Program-made: the position numbers and the translations under genes
Notes under the pieces: model-generated
Databases searched by the model: none
Seen by the model: the letters and a program-made list of their open reading frames with translations, nothing else
Told to the model about the DNA's origin: nothing
In this document: piece after piece, positions 29,915 through 41,834 of the stretch
How the letters are laid out: each line of letters starts with the position of its first letter
Numbering within the stretch: the stretch's first letter is position 1
Source of the DNA: Myxococcota bacterium
Lineage (GTDB): Bacteria; Myxococcota_A; Polyangia; Polyangiales; Houyiibacteriaceae
Direction: 5' to 3'
Length of the DNA stretch: 64,000 bases
Assembly: GCA_020629955.1 (NCBI GenBank)
Contig: JAHDCI010000003.1
Location: 1-64,000, forward strand

Positions 29915-30001
29915 AGGTTTGCAATGACTTGATTTGCTCAGATGGCAAATTTTGATGTTTACTTGTTGACCTTTCCTGTCGCTTGGGGTCCACTAGCCAG
30001 C

Positions 30002-31921
30002 GTGACAGCTTCTACTCACCATCTTCGCGTCGCTTTAGCTGCCTTAATCGCGCTCAGCGGCTCCACAGTTTTTGCTCAAGATTCAGCAACGCTGAACGTA
30101 TTTAGCCCTGGTGAAACACCAGAGGATGACTTCCATATCAGTCGTCCTAACGACTTTGGGCACGTACGTTTTGGCGCTCAGTTGCATTTTGATTACGCCA
30201 ACGACCCGCTCGTGTATGAGAACATGCATGGTGATGCCGATACCGAGGCGCACCGCATTGTTGGTCATCAGTTGACCGGGACGCTTGGACTTAACCTTGG
30301 TTTGGCAGACCGTTTGGTCATCTACGCCGGACTTCCCCTCGTGCTCGTCCAAAACGGCGACGATGCAGACGCCACCGGCGCTCCAGCGGGGGTTGCGTCC
30401 GCGGACGGCTTCGGACTTGGCGACGCCTACCTCGGCGCACGTCTTCGCATCTTCGGTGATGCGGACGACACCGTTGCCCTCGGCCTGCAGGCCACGGTGA
30501 CGTTCCCCACCGCGGGCGAGCAGCTCTTCCGCGGCGACAGCTTCCTCTCGGTTCATCCCGAGTTGCTCTTCGAGATCCGTCCCGGTTCCGCACGCATCAA
30601 CGTGAACGTTGGTGGTCGCGTTCGCGAGAACGTAATCGCGGGCAACACGGACGATAACGCGGAGGTCGAGCCCGGAAACGGTGCCCTTACATTCCTCGAC
30701 GCCTTGACCTTCGGTCTTGGTTTCGCGGTTCCGATTTACACGGGCGATGACCCCCGTACGCACCTCGACCTTCATGCTCAGATCTACGGTTCGACCGCGT
30801 TCGCTGATTTCTTCAGCCGCGACAGCACCCCGCTTGAAGCGATCGGTGGTCTTAAGTTCTTCCACTCCAGCGGCCTCGTGATTGGTGCAGCTGGTGGCCC
30901 GGGCATCGTCCGCGGTTTCGGTTCTCCCGACTTCCGCGTCATTGGAATGCTCTCTTACATGCAGCCGCCCGAGCTTGAGGGCGAGCCGGAGCCCGTCGCG
31001 GGTGACCGCGATGGTGACGGAATCAGCGACGAGGACGACCAGTGCCCCGACGATCCCGAAGACGTCGACACCTTCGAGGACGAAGACGGTTGCCCCGACC
31101 CCGACAACGATCAGGATGGCATCCTGGACGCCAGCGACGAATGTCCGCTCCAGCCGGAGACGGTCAACGATATCGACGACGAAGACGGCTGCCCCGATGA
31201 AATGGGCGACCGTGACGGCGACGGCCTCCTCGACAACGTTGACCAGTGCCCGGACCAGCCGGAAGACATGGACAGCTTCGAAGATGAGAACGGCTGCCCC
31301 GATCCCGACAATGACAACGACGGCATCCTTGACGGTCCCGACCAGTGCCCGATGGAGCCCGAAGACCGCGACGGTTTCGAAGACGAGAACGGTTGCCCCG
31401 ATCCCGACAACGATGGTGACGGCGTGCTCGACAATGTCGACAACTGCCCGATGGAGCCTGGACCAGAGCGTAACCAGGGTTGCCGCGAGCGGCAGCGCGT
31501 TCGCATCACCGGCGAGACGATCGAGATCCTCGACAAGGTCTACTTCCGCACGAATAGCGACGTCATTCAGCCGCGCTCGTTCCGACTTCTTCAGAACGTC
31601 GCGACCGTCCTCAACAACCACCCGGAGATTCGTCGGGTGCGCGTCGAGGGACACACCGATGCCCGTGGTTCCCGTGACCACAACATGGACCTCTCCCAGC
31701 GTCGTGCGCAGTCTGTCGTGAACTGGCTCAGCGGCGAAGGAAGCGTCGACGGCAGCCGCCTTGTCGCGCGTGGATTCGGCCCGGATCGCCCGGTCGTTGA
31801 GAACGCCCGCAACCGTCGCGAGCATGCTCAAAACCGACGCGTTGAGTTCCACATCGAAGGTGCCGAAGGCAATATCCAGAACGGTAGCTCTGGCGCCGCA
31901 GCGCAGGGAACGATCGACTAA
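30002..31921 (+). CDS. OmpA-family outer membrane protein with thrombospondin type 3 (calcium-binding) repeats
   Basis: Signal peptide ending STVFAQ; repeats DRDGDGISDEDDQCPDDPEDVDTFEDEDGCPD; OmpA C-terminus VRVEGHTDARGSRDHNMDLSQRRAQSVVNWL. ORF extends to 29942. Confidence 0.93.
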   Translation: MTASTHHLRVALAALIALSGSTVFAQDSATLNVFSPGETPEDDFHISRPNDFGHVRFGAQLHFDYANDPLVYENMHGDADTEAHRIVGHQLTGTLGLNLGLADRLVIYAGLPLVLVQNGDDADATGAPAGVASADGFGLGDAYLGARLRIFGDADDTVALGLQATVTFPTAGEQLFRGDSFLSVHPELLFEIRPGSARINVNVGGRVRENVIAGNTDDNAEVEPGNGALTFLDALTFGLGFAVPIYTGDDPRTHLDLHAQIYGSTAFADFFSRDSTPLEAIGGLKFFHSSGLVIGAAGGPGIVRGFGSPDFRVIGMLSYMQPPELEGEPEPVAGDRDGDGISDEDDQCPDDPEDVDTFEDEDGCPDPDNDQDGILDASDECPLQPETVNDIDDEDGCPDEMGDRDGDGLLDNVDQCPDQPEDMDSFEDENGCPDPDNDNDGILDGPDQCPMEPEDRDGFEDENGCPDPDNDGDGVLDNVDNCPMEPGPERNQGCRERQRVRITGETIEILDKVYFRTNSDVIQPRSFRLLQNVATVLNNHPEIRRVRVEGHTDARGSRDHNMDLSQRRAQSVVNWLSGEGSVDGSRLVARGFGPDRPVVENARNRREHAQNRRVEFHIEGAEGNIQNGSSGAAAQGTID

Positions 31922-31944
31922 ATCGTCCCCCATCAGGAACGAAG

Positions 31945-31968
31945 AGGCGGCCTCCGGGTCGCCTTTTT
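31945..31968 (+). terminator. Rho-independent terminator
   Basis: AGGCGGCC-tccg-GGTCGCCT followed by TTTTT. Confidence 0.8.
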
Positions 31969-32139
31969 GTTTTCCGTCGGGTCCCAACAGATGAGCTGTC
32001 GAGCTTCGAATCGTGGTGACCGATCTCCAGTGAGGATTGAATCGGTCGGATAGAAGCGACGTCTTGGTTTGAAAGGGAGAAGCGAAGCCCTCGATGCGAG
32101 GCCGTTGCTTCCTTCACGAGGAAGCGATAAGGAGTTTTC

Positions 32140-33144
32140 ATGAAGTTCTACGGCGTTCTCACCCTCGCTCTCCTCGTCGCATGCGGAGGCGCGCCCGTCT
32201 CCGAGGACACCACACCCGTTCGCGAAGCCGTTCAGGCTGCGGCGCCGGTGCGGTCGGTCTATGCGCCCCATGATTCGGTCACGCTCGTGCGTTTTGATCT
32301 CGCCGGTGCCCGCGCAACAAACGCGGGTCAGCGCGTGATGAACTTCGCGCTCGCCGCCCTGCGTGAGGACGAGCCCGATGCGGCCGCCTTCCTCGGAAGG
32401 ATCGGTGCCGATGCGGATCGGATCGAGGTTGGACTTCCTGCAGATCTTGAAGCCCAATACATCCACATCTCCGGCAACTTGGACCTGGACGGGATTGCGG
32501 CAGATGTCGCCCAGGTTGACTCCTCGCAGAACTACACGGTGCGGGACGTTCAAGGGCATCGCACGCTGAGCGCCGGCCCGACGGAGCCGGTGCAAGCGGC
32601 GCAACTCGGAACCGTCATCCTCCTTGAGGCGAGCGCGGGACACTTCTTGTTCGGACCGCACGAAAACGTCACCGCGGCGCTCGCGGATGTTCGTGAGCCT
32701 GCCCTACTCTCTGACCCTGCGTTTGCAGCCGCGCGGGAGTTCGTCTCCGGTACCCACACGTTGACCGTGATTTCCGCGGGTGCCCCCCTCGCCGAGAAAA
32801 TTTCGGACGGTCCGATTTCTCTCGATGGCGCGGAGACTGTTGCGGCGTTCGCCGACCTCTCCGATTCATTGAGCGTCTCGGCGCAGCTTGAGTATCCAAC
32901 CCAGGATGCGGCCAGTGCTAGCGCGACGCAGTTCAGCGCGCTTCGGGACCAGCTTGCCGGAAACCCGATGATGGCCGTGTTTTCGCTCGCGCCCATTCTC
33001 AATGGGATTCAGATCAGCGCCGAGGGCGAGTTCACTCGGGCCAATGCGAACGTAAGCGCAGAAGATCTGAACCGCCTGCTCGATATTCTCGAGAACCTTG
33101 GTGTTGAGGGAGCGGGGCAGCTCTCAAACGCCCAGGCGCAGTAG
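32140..33144 (+). CDS. Lipoprotein, hypothetical
   Basis: LTLALLVACGG lipobox, good RBS (AAGGAG). Confidence 0.8.
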   Translation: MKFYGVLTLALLVACGGAPVSEDTTPVREAVQAAAPVRSVYAPHDSVTLVRFDLAGARATNAGQRVMNFALAALREDEPDAAAFLGRIGADADRIEVGLPADLEAQYIHISGNLDLDGIAADVAQVDSSQNYTVRDVQGHRTLSAGPTEPVQAAQLGTVILLEASAGHFLFGPHENVTAALADVREPALLSDPAFAAAREFVSGTHTLTVISAGAPLAEKISDGPISLDGAETVAAFADLSDSLSVSAQLEYPTQDAASASATQFSALRDQLAGNPMMAVFSLAPILNGIQISAEGEFTRANANVSAEDLNRLLDILENLGVEGAGQLSNAQAQ

Positions 33145-34496
33145 TGAGCGATATGAAGGTGTGGCGCGTTCGGGGAGGGAAGCCGCTCCGCGGCCGCGCC
33201 GCCGTTCCTGGCGATAAGTCGATCGGGCACCGGGCTCTGCTCTTTGCAGGACTCGCTCGCACGCCCTCGATTTTGCACGGGGTCTCCCGAGGCGAGGATA
33301 ACGAATCCACTGCCCAGGCGCTCCGTGAGATGGGCGTTCGAATTGAGCGTGATGGCGATACGACGCGCGTGGAAGGGCTTGGTCTCCGTGGGCTTCGAAT
33401 GCCGAAGGGGGTGCTGAACTGCGGCAACTCCGGGACGACGATGCGCTTGGTTGCGGGTCTGCTCTCCGCCCAACGTTTTGGTACGCGCCTCGTTGGAGAT
33501 GCGTCTCTAAGCCAGCGGCCAATGAACCGTATCCTCGGGCCTCTACAAGCCCGAGGTGCTTACATCGAAGGAACTCGGGACCAGACGCGAGACGAGGACG
33601 AGCGCTACGCGCCTCTCTCCGTGGCGCCGCTGCTCGAAGGCGAAACGCTCCTCGGTATTCAGTACGAGATGCCGGTCGCCAGCGCGCAGGTGAAGAGCTG
33701 TCTATTGATCAGTGGACTTTATGCGAATGGACCGACCCTCCTTCGAGAGCCGTTCATTTCTCGGGACCATACCGAGCGAATGCTCGCGAGTCTGGGGGTT
33801 CCACTTCAGACCATGGGAACCGAAGTCGCCCTGGATCCCCGGGAATGGGAAGGCGGCTGGGACGGGTTCGAGTGGACCGTTCCAGGAGATTTTTCGAGCG
33901 CAGCGTTCCTACTCGGAGCCGCCTTGGCGGTGCCGGGTAGCCGGGTTGTGGTCGAAGGGGTCGGCGTCAATCCCACCCGCACGGGTTTCCTCGATGCGCT
34001 TCGCATGATGGGGGTGGCCGTCCAACACTCACCCCGCGGCGAGTGCGGCGGGGCGGAACCCTGGGCCGATTTGGAACTCGAAGGCCGCGGCCTCCGGGCT
34101 TCGGTCGCCGCGGATGAGATGGTCGTTCGAATGATCGACGAGGTTCCGATTTGGTGCGTCATCGCCGCAGTCGCGCGCGGGAAAAGCGAGCTCCTTGACG
34201 CGAAGGAGCTCCGGGTGAAGGAGAGCGACCGCATCGCCGCGATGTCGCGGGTGCTCAACGCGTTTGGCGTGCCCGTGGAAGAACGTGAAGATGGTCTGCT
34301 GATTGAGGGAGGCGGTCCGCGTCGCGCGGCGCACGTGAAATCGGAAGGCGATCATCGGATTGCGATGTCCGCCGCGATTCTTGCGCTAGCCACCGAAGGA
34401 GAGTCGACCATCGAAGATGTCGATTGCGTCGAAACGAGTTTCCCAGGATTTGTCGCTTGCCTGAAGGCGCTCGGCGCTGATATCGAGATCGCGTGA
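33144..34496 (+). CDS. aroA: 3-phosphoshikimate 1-carboxyvinyltransferase
   Basis: VPGDKSIGHRALLFAGLA, NCGNSGTTMRLVAG, LRVKESDRIAAM, GDHRIAMSAAI. Confidence 0.96.
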   Translation: MSDMKVWRVRGGKPLRGRAAVPGDKSIGHRALLFAGLARTPSILHGVSRGEDNESTAQALREMGVRIERDGDTTRVEGLGLRGLRMPKGVLNCGNSGTTMRLVAGLLSAQRFGTRLVGDASLSQRPMNRILGPLQARGAYIEGTRDQTRDEDERYAPLSVAPLLEGETLLGIQYEMPVASAQVKSCLLISGLYANGPTLLREPFISRDHTERMLASLGVPLQTMGTEVALDPREWEGGWDGFEWTVPGDFSSAAFLLGAALAVPGSRVVVEGVGVNPTRTGFLDALRMMGVAVQHSPRGECGGAEPWADLELEGRGLRASVAADEMVVRMIDEVPIWCVIAAVARGKSELLDAKELRVKESDRIAAMSRVLNAFGVPVEEREDGLLIEGGGPRRAAHVKSEGDHRIAMSAAILALATEGESTIEDVDCVETSFPGFVACLKALGADIEIA

Positions 34497-35167
34497 CCGA
34501 GTCGACGAAGAGGCGCCCAGTTGTGGCAATCGACGGACCCGCCGGAGCGGGAAAGAGCTCCGTATCCAAGGCGGTCGCGAGCGCGCTTGGGTTTGTACTG
34601 GTGGATACCGGAGCGATCTATCGTGCGCTCGGCTTGGTCGCGTCCGAACGCGGGCTCGATTTACACGAAGAGGAAGCGCTCTGCGGTCTGCTTGAGCAGA
34701 TGGCCATCGATTTCGTCATGGTCGAGGGGAAGCCTCATATTCGCGTCAATGGTGTTGACCGCGCCGGAGAGATACGAACTCCTGCCGTTTCGGAAGCCGC
34801 AAGTCATGTGAGCGCTCATCCGCGCGTACGTGAGGCCCTCCTCGGCTTGCAGCGTGCGCTGGCGAGTGAGGGTGGAGTCGTCATGGAAGGCCGAGATATC
34901 GGCACCGTCGTCTGCCCCGGAGCGGAGGTGAAGGTATTCCTCACGGCGTCTGCCGAAGAGCGAACCCGCCGTCGCGCCGCTGAGCTGCAGGCCCGCGGGG
35001 AAGAAGTGGACGAAGCCGCGCTCTTCGAACAGATCGTCGCCCGCGATCGACGGGATGAGGAGCGTGCAACCGCGCCTCTCAAGCCAGCGGACGATGCGAC
35101 GATTCTCGACTCTACCTCGCTGAGTTTGGCAGAGGTCGTAGAGCGAATCGTTCAGCTCGCCTCTTAA
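34493..35167 (+). CDS. cmk: Cytidylate kinase
   Basis: VVAIDGPAGAGKSSVSKAVASALGFVLVDTGAIYRA; EGRDIGTVVCPGAEVKVFLTASAEERTRRR. Confidence 0.96.
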   Translation: MTESTKRRPVVAIDGPAGAGKSSVSKAVASALGFVLVDTGAIYRALGLVASERGLDLHEEEALCGLLEQMAIDFVMVEGKPHIRVNGVDRAGEIRTPAVSEAASHVSAHPRVREALLGLQRALASEGGVVMEGRDIGTVVCPGAEVKVFLTASAEERTRRRAAELQARGEEVDEAALFEQIVARDRRDEERATAPLKPADDATILDSTSLSLAEVVERIVQLAS

Positions 35168-35478
35168 TCATCGCTTCCTTTAAGACGACCAAGCTCCTCT
35201 CGCGCCCGCCTTTCTCGTTCGCCTTTCTCGGCAGATCCATTGAGGAAAACTCGATGGATCCGTCCAGTGCCAACAGATCGGTCCAACAAGGGTTCGCGGT
35301 GAGCACCGGAGCGATCTGTTTGTTTCGAAAATACCGAGGTAAACGCGTTGACATCCCACATGTAGGCTGCTACCTGACGCCTCCCTTCGAGGGCTGCGCT
35401 TACGCAACGGTGCGAGCGCGCAGAACTTCCTACTCCAGCCGGACAGTGCTGTTTTTTCGGCTCGGTTCGCACACATTT

Positions 35479-37236
<1,758 letters not shown>

Positions 37237-37259
37237 AGCTTTCCACTCGCAAGAGAGAG

Positions 37260-37290
37260 AGGGTCGAACTTCGGTTCGGCCCTTTCTTTT
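37260..37290 (+). terminator. Rho-independent terminator downstream of rpsA
   Basis: AGGGTCGAAC-ttcg-GTTCGGCCCT followed by TTCTTTTT. Confidence 0.8.
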
Positions 37291-37371
37291 TGTCCGTCAC
37301 GCGCGTTCGAATGCTTGGTTGCTTTCGTGACCTTTTGACCGAGGCGCGGTACACCAGGCCCGAGGGAATCC

Positions 37372-38811
37372 GTGTCGAGCGAGGAAAACGAAGAAAAACT
37401 CTCCGAAACATCGGGAGCGGAAGAGCCGCAAAAGTCGGCGGAGACGTCGCAGAGCGGAAATCGGTCGTGGAAATCACGGCTGGGGATTCAGGCGAACGCA
37501 CCTGAGCCACGGCGTCGAGCTTTCTTTCTCGGGTTTTGGGGCGCGGTGGCTCTCGCGGCGCTCTTCCTATTTCGAAGCGTGCTACTTCCGTTCTTTTTGG
37601 CGGTTGTCGTCGCTTATGTTCTGGCGCCGGTCGTGCGCTGGCTCGAGCGCCGAAAGGTGGGCGCGAAGAATATCCCTCGCTGGGTTTCGGTCGTATTGGT
37701 CTACCTCGCTTTGCTCGGGGTCAGCGGCGTGCTCCTTGGTTTTGGCGCGCCGCGTATGGTTGTCGAAGTGCAGCGCCTCGCTCGCGAAGTACCGGAAGCG
37801 GTATCCCATATTCGAGACGAGTGGGTCCCCACGATCCAGCGCACGATGCGCCAAGCCGTTCGGGAAGCGACCCCCATGGAAGTCGAGCCGGACGAATCGT
37901 CGGAATCGAACCCGTCGAGCGGAGCCGATGGTTCCGAAGGCCAAGTCGACCGTGAGCCGGCTCCTGAGACCACGGCCGCACTTCGCATCATTCCCACCGA
38001 AGATGGCGCCTTTGAAGTCCATTTGCCTGAGCAGGGCATCGTCGTCGAGCCACGGGGAGAGCGATACCGAATCGTCGAGTCTCGGCCGCGAGGCGAAGAG
38101 GGTGGCGACCTCGCTGAGGTGGTCGTTCGCGCGGTAGAACACGCCACCGAAGACACCAGCCAGACCGCCAGCACGCTGCTCCGAACCGCCCGAAAAGTCA
38201 TCGAAGCGCTGGTGAAAGGTGTCTTTAACTTCTTCCTGATGTTGATGATCAGCGCCTATTTGTTGATCACGTCGGACCGAATTTTGGGTTTCTTCCGGGC
38301 GCTTTGGCCCCAGCGGCGGCGTCGAAGTTTCGATCGCCTCATCCTGCGGATCGACAAAGGCCTTTCAGGCGTGGTGCGTGGCCAAATTCTCATCAGTTTG
38401 GTTAACGGCGTGCTGAGCGGGATTGGCTTCTATGCTCTCGAACTTCGCTATTGGCCCGTTCTCACGCTGATCGCGACTCTTTTGAGCGTCATTCCGATCT
38501 TCGGCTCGATTCTCAGCACGATTCCGGCAGTGATTATCGGTCTGCAGCAGAGCCCAAGCGTCGCCGCATTTGTACTGATCTGGATCATCGTTATCCATCA
38601 AATTGAGGCGAATTTCCTCAATCCGAAGATTATGGGCGACGCCGCGAAGGTGCACCCGGTGATGGTCGTATTTGCGCTTCTCGCGGGAGAGGCGGTCTTT
38701 GGTTTGGTGGGCGCGCTACTCGCTGTGCCAGTTCTGTCCATTACGCAAAGCTTGTTTAACCATTATCGCGAAGTTTATCTCGGCGCGGAGCAAAATACCG
38801 CAAACGGGTAA
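37372..38811 (+). CDS. AI-2E family transporter (PerM-like)
   Basis: FFLAVVVAYVLAPVVRWLERR; IVIHQIEANFLNPKIMGDAAKVHPVMVVFALLAGEAVFGLVGALLAVP; GTG start. Confidence 0.88.
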   Translation: MSSEENEEKLSETSGAEEPQKSAETSQSGNRSWKSRLGIQANAPEPRRRAFFLGFWGAVALAALFLFRSVLLPFFLAVVVAYVLAPVVRWLERRKVGAKNIPRWVSVVLVYLALLGVSGVLLGFGAPRMVVEVQRLAREVPEAVSHIRDEWVPTIQRTMRQAVREATPMEVEPDESSESNPSSGADGSEGQVDREPAPETTAALRIIPTEDGAFEVHLPEQGIVVEPRGERYRIVESRPRGEEGGDLAEVVVRAVEHATEDTSQTASTLLRTARKVIEALVKGVFNFFLMLMISAYLLITSDRILGFFRALWPQRRRRSFDRLILRIDKGLSGVVRGQILISLVNGVLSGIGFYALELRYWPVLTLIATLLSVIPIFGSILSTIPAVIIGLQQSPSVAAFVLIWIIVIHQIEANFLNPKIMGDAAKVHPVMVVFALLAGEAVFGLVGALLAVPVLSITQSLFNHYREVYLGAEQNTANG

Positions 38812-38880
38812 TGAAAAAGGTTGGCGAATGCACAACTCGGTGTTACGTCAAACACGTCAATTTTGGATCAGGAGGAATTT

Positions 38881-39810
38881 GTGACCAAGTTTAACCAGCG
38901 AATGCTCGGGCTTGCCGTATCGGCGCTCGGACTTCTCAGCACCGGCTTTGCCGCCGCTCAGGATGCGGCCGAAGGTGCCGACGCGCCGCCCGCGGAGCCC
39001 GTCACTCTGGACAGCATCTGGGCCACCGTTGTCGAAGAAGGGCCGAAGTTCGGTCTCAAGCTTCTCGGCGGCATTGCACTTTGGATCGTCGGTCGCTTCC
39101 TTATCTCGCGTGCGGAAGGTCTCTTCAATCGGGTCATGAAGAAGACCCTTCCCGATGACACGCTCCGCCGTTATCTCGGGTCGACGCTTGGCGTCATCCT
39201 TCGCGTCGTCCTCATCGTCGCGATCCTCGGATTCTTCGGAATCGAGACCACCACCTTTGCCGCTCTCCTCGCCGGCGCCGGCCTCGCGATCGGTACCGCC
39301 TGGGGTGGCCTTCTCACGAACTTCGCCGCGGGCGTTTTCCTCGTCATCCTCAAGCCCTTCGGCAAGGGGGACTTCATCAACGCCGGTGGTGTTATCGGCA
39401 CCGTCGAGGACATCGGGCTCTTCGTCACGACCATCGACACGATGGACAACGTTCGCACCGTCGTTGGCAACAACAAGATCTTCTCGGACAACATCCAGAA
39501 CTTCACCGCGAACCCGTTCCGCCGTGTGGACCTTGTCGCACAGCTTGAGCATGGCGCCGACCACGCGAAAGCCATCGATCTTTTGAAGGAAGCGCTTCGC
39601 AAGATTCCGAACGTGCATGAGACGGACCCGACCGTCGAAATCCTCGAGTTCAACCTTGCCGGACCGGTCCTCTGCGTTCGCCCCTACGTTCACAACGACC
39701 ACTACTGGCAGGTTTACTTCGACACCAACCGCACCATCCGCGAAACCCTTGGCGGTGCCGGATTCCAGGTGCCGTGGCAGGAGTACCAGATTCGTCAGAA
39801 GAGCGCGTAA
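38881..39810 (+). CDS. Small-conductance mechanosensitive channel (MscS family)
   Basis: AGGAGG RBS before GTG; FAALLAGAGLAIGTAWGGLLTNFAAGVFLVILKPFGKGDFI. Confidence 0.93.
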   Translation: MTKFNQRMLGLAVSALGLLSTGFAAAQDAAEGADAPPAEPVTLDSIWATVVEEGPKFGLKLLGGIALWIVGRFLISRAEGLFNRVMKKTLPDDTLRRYLGSTLGVILRVVLIVAILGFFGIETTTFAALLAGAGLAIGTAWGGLLTNFAAGVFLVILKPFGKGDFINAGGVIGTVEDIGLFVTTIDTMDNVRTVVGNNKIFSDNIQNFTANPFRRVDLVAQLEHGADHAKAIDLLKEALRKIPNVHETDPTVEILEFNLAGPVLCVRPYVHNDHYWQVYFDTNRTIRETLGGAGFQVPWQEYQIRQKSA

Positions 39811-39829
39811 GTTCGCGTTTTGAGAAAAG

Positions 39830-39854
39830 AGGCCGCCTTCGGGTGGCCTTTTTT
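39830..39854 (+). terminator. Rho-independent terminator downstream of mscS
   Basis: AGGCCGCC-ttcg-GGTGGCCT followed by a T-run. Confidence 0.8.
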
Positions 39855-39944
39855 CGTTTCGTGACACGTTCTCGGCCTTGCATGCCGAAGAGGGCTGATC
39901 GATGTTTCCCTCGAAGCGAGAGCTTCGTGAAGGATGGGTGTGGA

Positions 39945-40691
39945 TTGAGCGATCTTGAGGCAAAACGAATCGTCGTGACTGGCGCGAGCCGTGGCATCGG
40001 CCAGGCGATTGCGCTTGAGTACGCACGCAGGGGAGCGACGGTCATTGCGAGCGCTCGCTCGGAGACCTCGCTCGCGGAGACCAAAGCGGTCTTTCCCGAT
40101 CGGATCCGGACAATCTCAGCGGATCTCTTGGATGAGGAGTCGCTCGCCGGGCTCGCTCGTACGGTTTCAGAAGCATTCGGGGAAGTCGATGCGCTTGTCT
40201 GCTGCGCGGGAGCGCTACGTTATGGAACGCTGGAAGAGCTTGAGGCGTCAGATTTCGAATGGATGATGAAGCTCCACGTCGTCGCGCCGGCGATGTTGGT
40301 TCGGGCGCTCTTACCTGCGCTTCGCGCCGGCTTTGGTTCGGTGCTCATGATTGGGAGCACTCTGGCCCAGCAGACCGCGCCAGGCATGTCCGCGTACGCG
40401 GCCTCCAAAGCAGCGCTTCACTCGCTAACGCACTCCCTGGCGCTCGAGCTTGCCCCTGAGATTCGAGTCAACACGCTCTCCCTCGGCGTGATCGAGACGG
40501 ACATGACTCGCTCCCTGCGTCCTGGTTTCGAGAGCGAAAAAGAACAGCTTGAGGTGTTGCGCTCGCTGCATCCTTTGAAGCGCCTGGGGACGGCGGAAGA
40601 GGCCGCGGAGGCTGCAGTGTTTGCGACCGAAGCGAGATGGATGACAGGTTCGATTCTCACGCTTGATGGCGGTCTCGTGAACGCTGGATAG
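39945..40691 (+). CDS. SDR-family oxidoreductase
   Basis: VVTGASRGIGQAIALEYARRGA, YAASKAALHSL, TLDGGLVNAG; TTG start assumed. Confidence 0.92.
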   Translation: MSDLEAKRIVVTGASRGIGQAIALEYARRGATVIASARSETSLAETKAVFPDRIRTISADLLDEESLAGLARTVSEAFGEVDALVCCAGALRYGTLEELEASDFEWMMKLHVVAPAMLVRALLPALRAGFGSVLMIGSTLAQQTAPGMSAYAASKAALHSLTHSLALELAPEIRVNTLSLGVIETDMTRSLRPGFESEKEQLEVLRSLHPLKRLGTAEEAAEAAVFATEARWMTGSILTLDGGLVNAG

Positions 40692-40757
40692 AGAGGCGGC
40701 CCGGTGTTGGCCCTGGCATCGCTTCGTCTCTGATCTTCGGGTTTCGATGCTTCAGGC

Positions 40758-41834
40758 TTGGCGTTCGCGACGACTCAGGGCACCCTATCGGGCGCAGTGT
40801 CCGGACTGACTCATCGCTCGCGTCGAATCCTCTACGCGGCCATTACCGAATACATCGCGACGGGCGAGCCCGTCGGGTCGCGCCGTATTGCCAAGCGCTA
40901 CGGTATCCAGCTCTCCGCGGCGACGATCCGGAATGTATTGGCAGACCTTGAAGACAGCGGTTTGCTTCGGCAGCCGCATACATCCGCCGGTCGGATTCCG
41001 ACCGACCATGGTTTCCGGGTTTTCGTCGACGCCTTGGTGCGCATGCGCGAAGTCTCCGAGCGAGACCAAAAAGCGATCCTCGACGAGATCGCGGCTCTTA
41101 AGCCAGGCGCGGACCTGCTCCAAGCGACCGGAGAGATTCTCAGCTCCGTCACTGGGGCCGCTGCGGTCGTCGTGGCGCCGCGGCCGGAGGAGGAGAAGCT
41201 TCAACGCCTGCATTTTATGCCGCTCCAGGCGACCACTCTCCTCGCGGTCATGGTGACGACCAGCGGCGTTGTCCAAAACCGCCTTGTCGAACTGAGACGA
41301 CAGACGGATTCCGCCGAGCTCGAGCGTGTGAACAACCTCCTGGCAGACCTTCTTAGCGACCCCATGAGCCTCCGCGAGGTCAGAGAGACGCTTGCGGAAG
41401 AAGCGAGCGAGCAGCGGGATCTTCTGGCGGATTTGACGAGCAACGCGGAAAAGGTGGTCAGCGCAACCCTCGAAGAAGAGAGCCCCGCGCGCGTTCATGT
41501 CGAAGGGCAAGGACGCCTCTTCGATCGCCCCGAGTTCCTCGATCCCGAAAAGATCAAACGCTATCTCAAAGCCCTCGATGACCAGGAGAGGCTCCTTGGG
41601 TTGCTCGACGAGACGCTGATCTCCAAAGGGGTGCGGGTGCTCATTGGCGCGGAGGCCAACCTCGGCGATGTCGACGACGTGAGCGTGATCAGCTCCACTT
41701 ATACGCGCTCGGGTGGTTCGCGGGGAACCCTCGGCGTCATCGGGCCATCGCGTATGGACTACGGAAAGATTGTGCCGCTCGTCGAGTTCATTGCAGGCGC
41801 TGTCTCAAGCGCGCTCGATCAAACCGACGATTGA
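40758..41834 (+). CDS. hrcA: Heat-inducible transcription repressor HrcA
   Basis: AITEYIATGEPVGSRRIAKRYGIQLSAATIRNVLADLEDSGLLRQPHTSAGRIPTDHGFRVFVD. Confidence 0.95.
   Translation: MAFATTQGTLSGAVSGLTHRSRRILYAAITEYIATGEPVGSRRIAKRYGIQLSAATIRNVLADLEDSGLLRQPHTSAGRIPTDHGFRVFVDALVRMREVSERDQKAILDEIAALKPGADLLQATGEILSSVTGAAAVVVAPRPEEEKLQRLHFMPLQATTLLAVMVTTSGVVQNRLVELRRQTDSAELERVNNLLADLLSDPMSLREVRETLAEEASEQRDLLADLTSNAEKVVSATLEEESPARVHVEGQGRLFDRPEFLDPEKIKRYLKALDDQERLLGLLDETLISKGVRVLIGAEANLGDVDDVSVISSTYTRSGGSRGTLGVIGPSRMDYGKIVPLVEFIAGAVSSALDQTDD

Noticed and set aside
31004-31485. Tandem DNA repeats in the OmpA gene considered as a possible satellite or CRISPR-like array
   Set aside because: They encode ordinary thrombospondin type 3 calcium-binding repeats in frame.
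30083-31987. 634-aa minus-strand ORF opposite the OmpA/TSP3 gene
   Set aside because: Mirror ORF caused by biased codon use in a real, recognisable gene on the plus strand; its translation is low-complexity Val/Ala/Asp-rich with no domain signature.
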